From: Enterobacter cloacae
Lineage (GTDB): Bacteria; Pseudomonadota; Gammaproteobacteria; Enterobacterales; Enterobacteriaceae
Direction of reading: 5' to 3'
Length of the DNA stretch: 64,000 bases
NCBI GenBank assembly: GCA_014169315.1
Contig: AP022133.1
Span: 62,001-126,000 of the forward strand
The notes beneath the pieces are model-generated. The model was not told where the DNA came from and did not search any database. It saw nothing but the letters and a program-made list of their open reading frames with translations. The translations under genes and the position numbers were made by a program. How positions within the stretch are numbered: position 1 is the first letter of the stretch; every line of letters starts with the position of its first letter. Below, one piece after another: positions 38,538 to 48,071 of this stretch.

Positions 38538-39584
38538 TTATCCTTCTTCGCTCAACAGCAGGTCGTTGAGTTCTTCCAGAACGCGTTGCGGCGTAATGTC
38601 GATCAGACTCTGGTGATAACCTTCAGCTGCATCACCTTTACGCACTTTATGGTAGCCAGTGATCAGGCGAATGACGCGCGCTTTATTCGACAGCGGCGGC
38701 GTAAAGTCCGGGCTACTTGGGCCGTACAGCGCAACCAGCGGGCGGTTTAGCGCGGCGGCAACGTGCATCAGGCCGGAGTCGTTGGTGACCACGGCTTTAC
38801 AGGCGGCAATCAGGATCACCGCTTGCTCCAGCTGGGTTTCCCCCGCCAGATTGCGGCACCAGGCTTGTTGTTCGGTACTGAGTGCGGCAAGGATTTCGTT
38901 GCCCGCCTCGTGGTCTTTCGCCGAACCGAACAGCACAATCTGGTAGCCTTCGTCGATCAGCTGCTTCGCCAGTTCGGCGTAGTGATAGTGTGGCCAGCGT
39001 TTTGCCGGGCCGAACTCTGCGCCAGGGCAGAAACCGATCATTGGGCGTTCAGACGAAATGCCAAATGCATTACAGGTCTGGGATTTCTCACCCTCGTGAA
39101 CCTGTAGCTGCGGCCACAGAAGCGGCTGCGGCAGGTCTTTCGCGCTGCGCATCACGCCTTTGTCATAGGCCAGCGCCACGTAGCGTTCCACCATCAGCGG
39201 CCAGGCGGCTTTATCCAGCACGCGCGCGTCGTTCAGCAGGCCGTAACGCATTTCACCGCGCCAGCCAGTGCGATGCGGTACGCCGGCAAAGAAGGGCACT
39301 AAGGCCGATTTGAAGGAGTTAGGCAGCACGTAAGCGCGGTCGTAGCGCTTGTCACGCAGGCTATGGCCGAGCTTGCGGCGTTCGCCGATTTCCAGCGCCC
39401 CGTGGCCGAGCGGCATCGGGATCGCCTCATTCACTTCCGGCATCCGCGATAAAAGCGGACGGCACCACGCGGGTGCCATCACGTCGATTATCGCCTGGGG
39501 ATAGCGCGCCTTGAGCGTGCGATAGAGACTTTGCGACATCATCATGTCGCCCACCCAGGACGGGCCAACCACCAGTATTCTCAT
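38538..39584 (-). CDS. waaF: LPS heptosyltransferase II WaaF
   Basis: 348 aa GT9-family enzyme adding the second heptose. It begins MRILVVGPSWVGDMMMSQSL; CPGAEFGPAKRWPHYHYAEL and TNDSGLMHVAAALNRPLVAL define the active site. It starts 12 bp after hldD on the same strand. Confidence 0.96.
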   Translation of the reverse strand: MRILVVGPSWVGDMMMSQSLYRTLKARYPQAIIDVMAPAWCRPLLSRMPEVNEAIPMPLGHGALEIGERRKLGHSLRDKRYDRAYVLPNSFKSALVPFFAGVPHRTGWRGEMRYGLLNDARVLDKAAWPLMVERYVALAYDKGVMRSAKDLPQPLLWPQLQVHEGEKSQTCNAFGISSERPMIGFCPGAEFGPAKRWPHYHYAELAKQLIDEGYQIVLFGSAKDHEAGNEILAALSTEQQAWCRNLAGETQLEQAVILIAACKAVVTNDSGLMHVAAALNRPLVALYGPSSPDFTPPLSNKARVIRLITGYHKVRKGDAAEGYHQSLIDITPQRVLEELNDLLLSEEG

Positions 39585-39596
39585 CGGTTGCTTGCC

Positions 39597-40529
39597 TTAC
39601 GCGTTGCGGTTCAGCCAGGCCATATATTCCGTTACGCCTTCGGCAACGGTCTTGAACGGCTTGTCGTAGCCCGCAGCACGCAGGTTGGTCAGATCGGCCT
39701 GCGTGAATGCCTGGTAGCGGCCTTTCAGTTTATCCGGGAATGGAATGTACTCAATGCTGCCTTTCTTGTGGTATGCCAGCGTTGCGTCAGCCACCGCCTG
39801 GAAGGATTCCGCGCGGCCTGTGCCCAGGTTGAAGATGCCGGAGACGCCGTTTTCCCAGAACCACAGGTTCACGGCGGCAACGTCACCGACGTAGACGAAG
39901 TCACGCTTAAAGCTGTCGCTGCCTTCGAACAGTTTCGGACTTTCGCCATTATTCAGCTGGGTGTTCAGGTGGAATGCCACGCTTGCCATGCTGCCTTTGT
40001 GACCTTCACGCGGCCCGTAAACGTTGAAGTAACGGAAGCCGACAATCTGGGAGTTCGCTTCTGGCAGCACCTGACGCACGTACTCGTCGAACAGGAATTT
40101 AGAGTAACCGTAGACGTTCAGCGGTTGTTCATATTCGCGGGATTCGATGAAGTCAGAGGTACGACCGCCATAAGTTGCCGCAGAAGAGGCGTACAGGAAC
40201 GGAATTTCACGCTCCAGGCAGTAGTGCAGGATCTCTTTGGAGTACTGATAGTTGTTGTCCATCATGTACTTGCCATCCCACTCGGTGGTGGAAGAGCATG
40301 CACCTTCATGGAAGATAGCTTCGATCTCGCCGAACTCTTCACCTGCCATAATCTGGATAAGGAAGTCTTCTTTATCCATGTAGTCAGCAATGTTCAGATC
40401 CACCAGGTTTACAAATTTGGTGCCGTCTTTCAGGTTGTCCACCACCAGGATGTCGGTGATGCCTTTGTCATTGAGAGCCTTAACAATATTGCTGCCGATA
40501 AAGCCCGCGCCGCCGGTAACGATAATCAT
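39597..40529 (-). CDS. hldD: ADP-L-glycero-D-manno-heptose 6-epimerase HldD
   Basis: Converts ADP-D,D-heptose to the L,D form used for the LPS core. 310 aa from 40529 ([20 protein letters not shown]), the E. coli length. The Rossmann GGAGFIG motif is at residues 6-12, and the SDR catalytic pair lies in [13 protein letters not shown] (Tyr and Lys about four apart). It is the first gene of the core operon; an ERIC repeat lies about 100 bp upstream. Confidence 0.97.
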   Translation of the reverse strand: MIIVTGGAGFIGSNIVKALNDKGITDILVVDNLKDGTKFVNLVDLNIADYMDKEDFLIQIMAGEEFGEIEAIFHEGACSSTTEWDGKYMMDNNYQYSKEILHYCLEREIPFLYASSAATYGGRTSDFIESREYEQPLNVYGYSKFLFDEYVRQVLPEANSQIVGFRYFNVYGPREGHKGSMASVAFHLNTQLNNGESPKLFEGSDSFKRDFVYVGDVAAVNLWFWENGVSGIFNLGTGRAESFQAVADATLAYHKKGSIEYIPFPDKLKGRYQAFTQADLTNLRAAGYDKPFKTVAEGVTEYMAWLNRNA

Positions 40530-40624
40530 AACTGTAACCTTTGAAGTGTGGAGTCCGGGGACAATCCCGGACGCTAATGTTTCTATCATATCATTAGTAT
40601 GGCGACCCTACAGCCATTCACCGA

Positions 40625-40745
40625 CATACACTTCATCCTTCACGCCGCCTCGGCGTTGGCTGCGTTCAGAAACCCCGGTCACATAGTTATCTATGCTCCC
40701 GGGGATTTCTTCTCTTGCCGCCTTGATGCAACGTGAATGATTTTG
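40625..40745. repeat. ERIC-type (IRU) intergenic repeat
   Basis: About 120 bp imperfect palindrome in the gap between divergent hldD and kbl. It contains CGGCGTTGGCTGCGTTCAG, ACCCCGG, a central CATAG/CTATG hairpin, CTCCCGGGGAT and CTTGCCGCCTTGATGCA, matching the enterobacterial ERIC consensus including the ERIC1R primer region in relaxed form. The rest of the gap (40746-40869) holds the kbl promoter region with no site I can name. Confidence 0.82.
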
Positions 40746-40869
40746 TGTATGTGTAAAAAGACTACACGTGATTTATGCTGCAAAAACGAGAAGAGATAAT
40801 GTGTCATCTCGTCATGAACTATAGGTTTGGGTAATATGTGCCGAAATTTGCCGAGTCTGGAGAATTGCA

Positions 40870-42066
40870 ATGCGTGGTGATTTTTACAAACAGTTAAACA
40901 ACGACCTGGACACCGCACGTGCGGAAGGGTTGTTCAAGGAAGAGCGGATTATCACGTCTGCTCAGCAGGCGGACATCACTGTTGCCGATGGCAGCCATGT
41001 GATCAACTTTTGTGCGAACAACTACTTAGGTCTTGCGAATCACCCTGAGCTGATTGCCGCTGCAAAAAACGGTATGGACACCCACGGTTTTGGTATGGCC
41101 TCCGTGCGCTTTATTTGCGGTACGCAGGACAGCCACAAGCAGCTTGAGAAAAAGCTGGCGAATTTCTTAGGTATGGAAGATGCCATTCTGTACTCCTCCT
41201 GCTTCGACGCCAACGGCGGTCTGTTTGAGACCCTGCTCGGCGCAGAAGATGCGATTATCTCCGACGCTCTGAACCACGCCTCCATCATCGACGGCGTGCG
41301 TCTGTGTAAAGCGAAGCGCTTCCGCTATGCCAACAACGATATGGCTGAGCTGGAAGCACGTCTGAAAGAAGCGCGTGAAGCCGGTGCTCGTCATGTTCTG
41401 ATTGCCACCGACGGCGTGTTCTCGATGGACGGCGTGATTGCCAACCTGAAAGGCGTATGCGATCTGGCCGATAAATACGATGCGCTGGTGATGGTCGATG
41501 ATTCTCACGCTGTGGGCTTTGTTGGCGAAAATGGCCGTGGTTCCCACGAATACTGTGACGTGATGGGCCGTGTGGACATCATCACCGGTACGTTGGGCAA
41601 AGCGCTCGGCGGCGCGTCTGGTGGCTATACCGCCGCGCGCAAAGAGGTAGTTGAGTGGCTGCGCCAGCGCTCCCGTCCGTACCTGTTCTCCAACTCCCTG
41701 GCTCCGGCCATCGTTTCCGCCTCCATCAAAGTGCTGGAGATGGTGGAGTCAGGCGCTGAGCTGCGTGACCGTCTGTGGTCAAACGCGCGTCTGTTCCGTG
41801 AAAAAATGAGCGCCGCAGGTTTTACCCTGGCCGGTGCTGACCACGCGATCATTCCGGTGATGCTGGGCGATGCAGTGGTAGCGCAGAACTTTGCCCGCGA
41901 GCTGCAGAAAGAAGGGATTTACGTTACCGGGTTCTTCTTCCCGGTGGTACCAAAAGGTCAGGCGCGTATCCGCACCCAGATGTCTGCGGCGCATTCACCT
42001 GAACAAATTGAACGTGCGGTGGAAGCCTTTACCCGCATCGGCAAACAGCTGGGCGTAATTGCCTGA
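40870..42066 (+). CDS. kbl: 2-amino-3-ketobutyrate CoA ligase (glycine C-acetyltransferase)
   Basis: PLP enzyme that splits 2-amino-3-ketobutyrate with CoA into glycine and acetyl-CoA, the second step of threonine degradation. 398 aa, standard. The PLP lysine lies in [15 protein letters not shown] (about residue 244); [19 protein letters not shown] is the conserved N-terminal segment. It forms an operon with tdh, which starts 9 bp after its stop. Confidence 0.97.
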   Translation: MRGDFYKQLNNDLDTARAEGLFKEERIITSAQQADITVADGSHVINFCANNYLGLANHPELIAAAKNGMDTHGFGMASVRFICGTQDSHKQLEKKLANFLGMEDAILYSSCFDANGGLFETLLGAEDAIISDALNHASIIDGVRLCKAKRFRYANNDMAELEARLKEAREAGARHVLIATDGVFSMDGVIANLKGVCDLADKYDALVMVDDSHAVGFVGENGRGSHEYCDVMGRVDIITGTLGKALGGASGGYTAARKEVVEWLRQRSRPYLFSNSLAPAIVSASIKVLEMVESGAELRDRLWSNARLFREKMSAAGFTLAGADHAIIPVMLGDAVVAQNFARELQKEGIYVTGFFFPVVPKGQARIRTQMSAAHSPEQIERAVEAFTRIGKQLGVIA

Positions 42067-42075
42067 GGACGTGTG

Positions 42076-43101
42076 ATGAAAGCGTTATCCAAACTGAAAG
42101 CGGAAGAAGGGATTTGGATGACCGACGTGCCGGAGCCGGAAGTCGGTCATAACGATCTGCTGATCAAAATTCGCAAAACCGCCATTTGCGGCACTGACGT
42201 TCATATCTACAACTGGGATCAGTGGTCACAGAAAACCATTCCGGTACCCATGGTGGTTGGTCACGAATATGTCGGCGAAGTGGTCGGTATTGGCCAGGAA
42301 GTGAAAGGTTTTAAAATTGGCGACCGCGTCTCCGGTGAAGGCCATATTACCTGCGGCCACTGCCGTAACTGCCGTGGCGGACGCACGCACCTGTGCCGTA
42401 ACACCATCGGCGTGGGCGTCAACCGTCCTGGCTGCTTCGCGGAATATCTGGTGATCCCGGCATTCAACGCGTTCAAAATCCCGGACAACATTTCTGACGA
42501 TCTGGCGTCCATCTTTGACCCGTTTGGTAACGCGGTACACACGGCTCTCTCCTTCGATCTGGTCGGCGAAGACGTGCTGGTTTCCGGCGCAGGCCCAATT
42601 GGTATTATGGCAGCAGCGGTCGCGAAGCACGTGGGCGCGCGTAATGTTGTGATTACTGATGTGAATGAATACCGTCTGTCCCTGGCGCGCAAAATGGGCG
42701 TAACCCGCGCGGTCGATGTTTCCAGAGAAAGCCTGAGCGATGTAATGGAAGAGTTGGGCATGACCGAAGGTTTTGACGTTGGTCTGGAGATGTCCGGTGC
42801 GCCACCGGCGTTCCGCACCATGCTCGATACCATGAACCACGGTGGCCGTATTGCGATGCTGGGTATCCCACCGTCAGATATGTCCATCGACTGGAATAAA
42901 GTCATCTTTAAGGGGCTGTTCATCAAAGGTATCTATGGCCGTGAGATGTTCGAAACCTGGTACAAGATGGCCGCGCTGATCCAGTCCGGCCTGGATCTGT
43001 CGCCGATTATTACTCATCGTTTCTCCATCGATGAGTTCCAGAAAGGCTTTGACGCGATGCGTTCCGGTCAGTCCGGGAAAGTTATCCTGAACTGGGATTA
43101 A
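42076..43101 (+). CDS. tdh: L-threonine 3-dehydrogenase
   Basis: Zinc-dependent MDR enzyme oxidising threonine to 2-amino-3-ketobutyrate with NAD+. 341 aa from 42076 ([14 protein letters not shown]); a GTG one codon upstream is not needed. The catalytic zinc site starts at Cys38 (AICGTDVH), the structural zinc Cys cluster is [15 protein letters not shown], and the NAD site [14 protein letters not shown] is intact. Confidence 0.97.
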   Translation: MKALSKLKAEEGIWMTDVPEPEVGHNDLLIKIRKTAICGTDVHIYNWDQWSQKTIPVPMVVGHEYVGEVVGIGQEVKGFKIGDRVSGEGHITCGHCRNCRGGRTHLCRNTIGVGVNRPGCFAEYLVIPAFNAFKIPDNISDDLASIFDPFGNAVHTALSFDLVGEDVLVSGAGPIGIMAAAVAKHVGARNVVITDVNEYRLSLARKMGVTRAVDVSRESLSDVMEELGMTEGFDVGLEMSGAPPAFRTMLDTMNHGGRIAMLGIPPSDMSIDWNKVIFKGLFIKGIYGREMFETWYKMAALIQSGLDLSPIITHRFSIDEFQKGFDAMRSGQSGKVILNWD

Positions 43102-43111
43102 ACCTGCCTCC

Positions 43112-43145
43112 AGGCACCCGCGCCGACGGGTGCCTTTACGCTTTT
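43112..43145 (+). terminator. Rho-independent terminator of kbl-tdh
   Basis: Stem AGGCACCCG / CGGGTGCCT (9 bp, loop CGCCGA) followed by TTACGCTTTTT, 10 bp after the tdh stop. The remaining stretch to 43279 has no further clear signal. Confidence 0.82.
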
Positions 43146-43279
43146 TAGCGGTTTGACTTTCCAGGGGTTACTTGTTAACTTCTGGCGAATTTTTCTCCAT
43201 TTTGTCTTCTCCGCACGTTCATTCTTGCAGTCATAATGATTACGTCAGGAAAGATTTTTGTCAGTCTAATCAGGTCATT

Positions 43280-44860
43280 ATGTCCACACTGTTTTCGCAA
43301 AAGTTGGTTGATACCCCTTCAAGGCTTGCCGCTTTTTTTACTGTGGTAATTTCCCTGCTAATAATCATTGGTGTTAATATTATTAACGCCAAATATAATG
43401 CGGTGATTAACCGAACGCTGGTATTTCTGCTGATATTACTGACGCTCAAATGTCTTAATAACAAATTAATCAGAAATATACTGGCGGCTGTTTTACTCAT
43501 TCCGATCGCAGCGGATATTACGCTGCAGTTATATGCATGGAATAATTTCGACTCAGCGTTTAGTTATGGATTTGCGTTAAGTGTGCTCAATACCACGCCG
43601 GGTGAAGCCAGTTCGATGCTCGGGTTGTACTGGCGTGACTGCCTGACGTTTGTCGCGCTGTCCGCGCTGTTTATTTATACCGCGAATACAGGAATGTGGC
43701 CTGTTGCACCCCGTTTTCGTCGCTGGCCTGCTATTGCGCTGGCCGTGACGTTGCTTGCTTTTTATGGCCAGGCGCTGCAGCACCAACTCAGGAAAAGCAG
43801 CGTTGAGAGCCTGGCGCAGCGTGTGGTTCAGGCGACGCCTGTCAGCACGGCAAAAGTCTTTATGCAGGCGATTGAAGATAACGCGGTGGTGGCCAATATC
43901 GGCAACAATATTCCTGATTACAAACTCACCCTGTCGGATACCGGTATCGACAACTATGTGCTGATCATCGGTGAGTCCGAGCGTACGGCAAATATGGGTA
44001 TCTATGGTTATCAACGCGATACCACACCTGAGTTGGTGAAATACCAGTCGCAGCTTTTACTGTTCCGCAATGCCGTAACGCCTGCCCCTGTCACGATCAT
44101 GGCGGTGCCATTAGCCATGACGGCGGATACGGTAGGTGCGCGCGATCCCCGTAATTATGGCGATAACGTCATTAATATCGCCAATAAAGCAGGGTATGAC
44201 ACCTACTGGTTTAGCCGTCAGGGCAAAGGCGGTGCGCATAATAACGTTATCACCGGTATTGCCATGAATACCAAACAGCATGAGTGGGTGGAAGGGGGAT
44301 ACGATGAAGACCTGCTGCCCTTGCTGGGCGATGCACTGAAGAAACCGGGCAAAAAAATCATCGTATTGCATTTAAATGGTAGCCATGAACCGGCCTGCCG
44401 ACGTTTCCCGGCTAATCAGGCGGTGTTAACCGGAGGGAGCGAGGCTGATGATTGCTATGACAACTCCGTGCGGTACACAGATACGGTGATGGGCAAAGTG
44501 TTTAACATGCTGGAAAGCTCACGTTCATCGGTAATGTATTTCTCCGATCATGGCCTGATTCGCGACCCGCAGCGTGCAGTGGTTTACTCCCACGGGAATG
44601 TCAATCCGCCGAGAGAGGCTCTGCATATTCCCGTGTTTATCTGGTATGGGCATCAGGTTGATTCTGCTCATAAATATACCGGAGACTACAATACCGTCTG
44701 GTCGGCTGATGATGTTAATACCCTCGCGGAACTGTGGCTTGGGATCCATCGCCAGGGAGAGCCTGTTCACACTGTACAGTCCTGGCTTGCCGGTTATGAT
44801 AAAAATGTGTCCGTGCTGGACACGACAGGTAAGTCCTATGAGTGGCGCAATATTCGTTAA
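43280..44860 (+). CDS. Phosphoethanolamine transferase (EptA/CptA/OpgE type) in the LPS region
   Basis: 526 aa from 43280 (MSTLFSQKLVDTPSRLAAFF), with AGG upstream; a longer frame is possible. About five N-terminal membrane helices are followed by a periplasmic sulfatase-fold domain: VLIIGESERTANMGIYGYQR (metal site), PAPVTIMAVPLAMT (likely nucleophile Thr), NGSHEPACRRF and YFSDHGLI. Enzymes of this fold move phosphoethanolamine from phosphatidylethanolamine to lipid A, core heptose or glucans. Location beside waaL favours the LPS core as acceptor, CptA-like, but the acceptor is not provable here. Confidence 0.85.
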   Translation: MSTLFSQKLVDTPSRLAAFFTVVISLLIIIGVNIINAKYNAVINRTLVFLLILLTLKCLNNKLIRNILAAVLLIPIAADITLQLYAWNNFDSAFSYGFALSVLNTTPGEASSMLGLYWRDCLTFVALSALFIYTANTGMWPVAPRFRRWPAIALAVTLLAFYGQALQHQLRKSSVESLAQRVVQATPVSTAKVFMQAIEDNAVVANIGNNIPDYKLTLSDTGIDNYVLIIGESERTANMGIYGYQRDTTPELVKYQSQLLLFRNAVTPAPVTIMAVPLAMTADTVGARDPRNYGDNVINIANKAGYDTYWFSRQGKGGAHNNVITGIAMNTKQHEWVEGGYDEDLLPLLGDALKKPGKKIIVLHLNGSHEPACRRFPANQAVLTGGSEADDCYDNSVRYTDTVMGKVFNMLESSRSSVMYFSDHGLIRDPQRAVVYSHGNVNPPREALHIPVFIWYGHQVDSAHKYTGDYNTVWSADDVNTLAELWLGIHRQGEPVHTVQSWLAGYDKNVSVLDTTGKSYEWRNIR

Positions 44861-44925
44861 CACAGACGCGATAAACTTGTTTTTAGCGGTGTGTTAGCCT
44901 GCGATGTCTTCTGGTAAATGGAATC

Positions 44926-46188
44926 ATGATGATTAGTGTAAAACGAGATAAGGTCCAGTTTGCGTTATTGCAATTACTCTTTGGACTGTGCGTGATAGCT
45001 TTCGGCTGTGTTGTCGTTTCTCCCAATCTTTCTGCCAAAATTTTGGGTGTGGCAGGTATTACTGCGCTAGTGATTTTCCTGCTGGATCTCAGGAACTTCA
45101 AAAAGAATGATGCATTTTGGCTCTGTCTTGTGCTGCTGGTCATCGGCATCTGCGATCTGGTGTGGTATCGGATGTATAAGGTGGATAACAGCACGGCGAT
45201 AAACTCATATCGGGCATACCTTGAAGTGGGGAAAATATTGCTGTTTGGTGCGTTCTCTATCTTCGTCTTTGTGAACAGACATCAGATAAAAATAGGCAAC
45301 AATACAATTCATATGTTGCTGGCCATTGCCTTACAGATAATGATTGTTATCTATGCAGGTTATCAGTACCTCTTCCTTAAAGACGCAAGGGTGGCGCTGT
45401 CTCTGGCTGGAGGGGCTGATGCGACAGGGGCCGCCTATACAATTGCTTTCATCTCCTTCTATACCATACTGGTTCTGCAGCACAGCTCATCCAGATGGAA
45501 AGAGTTTTTCATCCTGGGCCATTTTTTCGTGACCTTCCTGGTGTTAGTCGCGACAGAAACACGGGCCGCTATTTTGACCTATCCCATTATTTTCTTTGGT
45601 CTGCTGGTGGTTAAACTCTATAAGGAAAAGCATATTCCCTGGAAAGGTGTCGCTGTTTTTCTGATCGCATTACTGGCGGGTGCGTTTATGATGAAAAATA
45701 GTTTGCAACAACGATATAACGACCTCAACAGCGATATCGTGGCCTATGATAAGAACAACAGCGTAACGTCTGTAGGGGCGCGTTTTGCCATGTGGAAAAC
45801 AGGGCTTGCAGCTGCTAAAGATAACTACCTGTGGCAGTCAACTGATGAACGTAATGCAAAAATAGTGGCTGAAGTAAAACGTGATCCGAGTCTGAGTGGT
45901 GCGCTGGATCATATGCAAGGCCATCTACATAATGAAGTGGTAGAAACACTGTCCTTAAAAGGCCCGTCAGGATTAATTCTGTATATTCTGTTTGTGATAT
46001 CACTTGGCTGGTATGCATTGCGGAAACAAAAAAGCATTATTCTTTTCGCGTTCCTGGTCTCGATAATTATGTTCGGGCTGAGCGGTGTGATGCTTTATTC
46101 AAAAACAACACCTGTTGCCTGGATGCTTACACTGATAATGTCGATTGTTTTCCTGGAACAGAACAAACACCGCACGGTCATTAAGTAA
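44926..46188 (+). CDS. waaL: O-antigen ligase WaaL
   Basis: 420 aa polytopic membrane protein with about ten to twelve helices and one long periplasmic loop (about 275-345). In the loop, GARFAMWKTGLAAAKDNYLW and the later HLHNEVVETLSLKGPSGLIL carry the conserved Arg and His of Wzy_C/WaaL ligases. It transfers undecaprenyl-linked O-antigen to the lipid A core in the periplasm. Sequence is AT-richer than the upstream core genes, as is common for waaL. It lies after tdh rather than inside the hldD-waaF-waaC operon. Confidence 0.88.
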   Translation: MMISVKRDKVQFALLQLLFGLCVIAFGCVVVSPNLSAKILGVAGITALVIFLLDLRNFKKNDAFWLCLVLLVIGICDLVWYRMYKVDNSTAINSYRAYLEVGKILLFGAFSIFVFVNRHQIKIGNNTIHMLLAIALQIMIVIYAGYQYLFLKDARVALSLAGGADATGAAYTIAFISFYTILVLQHSSSRWKEFFILGHFFVTFLVLVATETRAAILTYPIIFFGLLVVKLYKEKHIPWKGVAVFLIALLAGAFMMKNSLQQRYNDLNSDIVAYDKNNSVTSVGARFAMWKTGLAAAKDNYLWQSTDERNAKIVAEVKRDPSLSGALDHMQGHLHNEVVETLSLKGPSGLILYILFVISLGWYALRKQKSIILFAFLVSIIMFGLSGVMLYSKTTPVAWMLTLIMSIVFLEQNKHRTVIK

Positions 46189-46197
46189 CCATTTTGA

Positions 46198-46234
46198 TTC
46201 TCCACCGGGAAAAAGGTATTCTCCTGGTGGAGAA
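46198..46234. repeat. Inverted repeat between waaL and the next glycosyltransferase
   Basis: Perfect 9 bp arms TTCTCCACC and GGTGGAGAA with a 19-base loop, 10 bp after the waaL stop and 25 bp before the next start. No U-tract follows, so it is more likely an mRNA-stability or processing hairpin than a terminator. Confidence 0.5.
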
Positions 46235-46259
46235 ATGTCATTTACCAGACGAGCACGCC

Positions 46260-47108
46260 ATGAACGAACTGATTTCAGTAATCATCACCACTTACAACAG
46301 AGAGGACTTACTGGAACGTGCCATTCGTTCAGTTATTGCTCAGACGTACTCTGCGGTAGAATTGGTTATTGTTGATGATTGTTCTGACGAAAAAACTGCG
46401 CAGCTCATCGAGCAGATGAGAGCGGAGTGTGACGCGCGTTTTGTCCATTTCACCTATGAACGTAATGAAAAGAACAGCGGTTCTAACTTCAGCCGGAACC
46501 GGGGTTATGCGCTCTCGCACGGGGTGTTTGTAACGGGTCTGGATGATGATGACTATTTCCTGCCAGAACGCCTGACAAAGCTCGCCGAGCGCTACGATGA
46601 CAACTATGCCTTCGTGACGGATACCCCTGCCAGACTGGACAAAACCCACCGTACCTACCCGGACACAGATGATAAAAGAATCATCGAGTTACAGGATATT
46701 CTGTGTGAAAACGTGGTGGGTAATCAGGTACTGACGACCAAAGAAAAGCTGTTAGGTGTGGGCGGGTTTTCCCCTGAGATCAAACAGCAACAGGATCGTG
46801 ATGTCTGGATTAAATTGATCCTTAAATATGGCCCTGGTATTAAATACAGTTTCAGTACGGCAATGGTGGATGCTGAACACGGCAGTAACCGAATTACGTC
46901 GCAAATTAAAAAGTATAATGCGTACCGTAAGCTCTATTTTAAATATCGTCAGCATATGTCTGAAGTTACGCGCAGTAATAACCTTTTTCAGCTCATGTCG
47001 TTCCGGGGGTTTAAATCGACGCGCATGAACTGCTTATTACGCGGGCATAAAAAAGACGCCAAGTTAAAAATGAAACTGTTTCGCCGTACGTTAAAAGAGC
47101 TGTTCTGA
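46260..47108 (+). CDS. Family 2 glycosyltransferase
   Basis: 282 aa from 46260 (MNELISVIITTYNREDLLER). GT-A motifs: VELVIVDDCSDEKTAQLI, NSGSNFSRNRGYALSHG, the metal motif GLDDDDYF and KQQQDRDVWIKLILKYG. The C-terminus is basic. It follows waaL in the same direction, so it probably adds an outer-core or O-antigen-related sugar; the substrate is unknown. Confidence 0.85.
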   Translation: MNELISVIITTYNREDLLERAIRSVIAQTYSAVELVIVDDCSDEKTAQLIEQMRAECDARFVHFTYERNEKNSGSNFSRNRGYALSHGVFVTGLDDDDYFLPERLTKLAERYDDNYAFVTDTPARLDKTHRTYPDTDDKRIIELQDILCENVVGNQVLTTKEKLLGVGGFSPEIKQQQDRDVWIKLILKYGPGIKYSFSTAMVDAEHGSNRITSQIKKYNAYRKLYFKYRQHMSEVTRSNNLFQLMSFRGFKSTRMNCLLRGHKKDAKLKMKLFRRTLKELF

Positions 47109-47123
47109 GTTTGATAAGGTGAA

Positions 47124-48038
47124 ATGATGAATCTCAATGTAACGAATAAGCTCATCAAGAAAACCCGTCGCTGGCACAAAAAAACGGGTTTTTCTCTTTT
47201 TCAGCGTGCGGCCAGCCATTTTGAGCAGAAGAAAAAAGAGACGATTTTTAGCGTTATTGACGATCTGAAGGTCCAGCCTGATGCTGCAGACGCAGCGGAA
47301 CCGGCGCAATCGCGTATTATCTGGATCTGTTGGTTCCAGGGGCTTGATAGCGCACCCGGGCTGGTGAAGCGTTGCATTGCTTCCGTGCAGCGTAATGCGC
47401 CAGAAGCGCAGGTCATTATCCTGACGGATGAGAACATCCCTGACTATCTCACCCTCCCGGAACATATCAAAACCAAATACCAGGCCGGGCTTATCAGTAA
47501 GGCGCAATATTCCGATATTGTTCGTTGTTCATTACTGTATCAGTACGGGGGGATCTGGATGGATGCCACCGTATTTATGACGAAGCCGGTACCGGAGTCG
47601 TTCTATGAAAATGCCTTCTCATCACTGCGTTTTGATTCACCTGAAAATGCGCTGAGTCAGGGTTACTGGACGGCCTATTTTCTTGCTGCCCGGAAGGGGA
47701 ATTCGCTGGTGAAGCTGGTTCGGGATATCCTGTATCGCTACTGGCAGCACCACAATTCTCTGATTGAATACTTCCTCATTGATTACAGCTTCTTGTATGC
47801 ACGTGAGAGGTATCCGCAGCTTCGCCAGGTGATGGATCGACAGCCGGTCACCGGGAATAACCGCTTTTTGATCCGCCAGTACATCTCGGCTAAACCCGAC
47901 AGGGCGGCAATGGTGGTGCTGAATAATGATCCTGTAGGCATTTATAAGCTTTCGCACAAAGAACAATACCGCACTTCGGACAACGGTCAGCCAACGGTTT
48001 ATAGCCAGATCCTGGACGGTTCCTTCCATCCTGAGTGA
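47124..48038 (+). CDS. Capsular polysaccharide synthesis-type glycosyltransferase (GT32-like)
   Basis: 304 aa (303 from the second ATG, which has the better spaced AAGG site). Residues 70-150 carry the Caps_synth/GT32 pattern: RIIWICWFQGLDSAPGLVKR, AQYSDIVRCSLLYQYGGIWM and the DXD-like DATVF. Such enzymes transfer hexoses in LPS or capsule synthesis. Last gene of the waaL block, 15 bp after the previous stop, and convergent with yibQ. Confidence 0.83.
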   Translation: MMNLNVTNKLIKKTRRWHKKTGFSLFQRAASHFEQKKKETIFSVIDDLKVQPDAADAAEPAQSRIIWICWFQGLDSAPGLVKRCIASVQRNAPEAQVIILTDENIPDYLTLPEHIKTKYQAGLISKAQYSDIVRCSLLYQYGGIWMDATVFMTKPVPESFYENAFSSLRFDSPENALSQGYWTAYFLAARKGNSLVKLVRDILYRYWQHHNSLIEYFLIDYSFLYARERYPQLRQVMDRQPVTGNNRFLIRQYISAKPDRAAMVVLNNDPVGIYKLSHKEQYRTSDNGQPTVYSQILDGSFHPE

Positions 48039-48039
48039 C

Positions 48040-48064
48040 AAAAAAGCCACCTTAACGGTGGCTT
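48040..48064 (-). terminator. Terminator between convergent glycosyltransferase and yibQ
   Basis: Stem AAGCCACC / GGTGGCTT (8 bp, 5-base loop). On the minus strand it is followed by TTTTTGTCA, a proper U-tract, so it ends the gpmI-envC-yibQ transcript. On the plus strand the following sequence is weaker (GTTGC). Confidence 0.8.
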
Positions 48065-48071
48065 GTTGCTA

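Noticed and set aside
40625..40745. Novel regulatory RNA between hldD and kbl
   Set aside because: The palindrome matches the known ERIC repeat family, which explains the structure.
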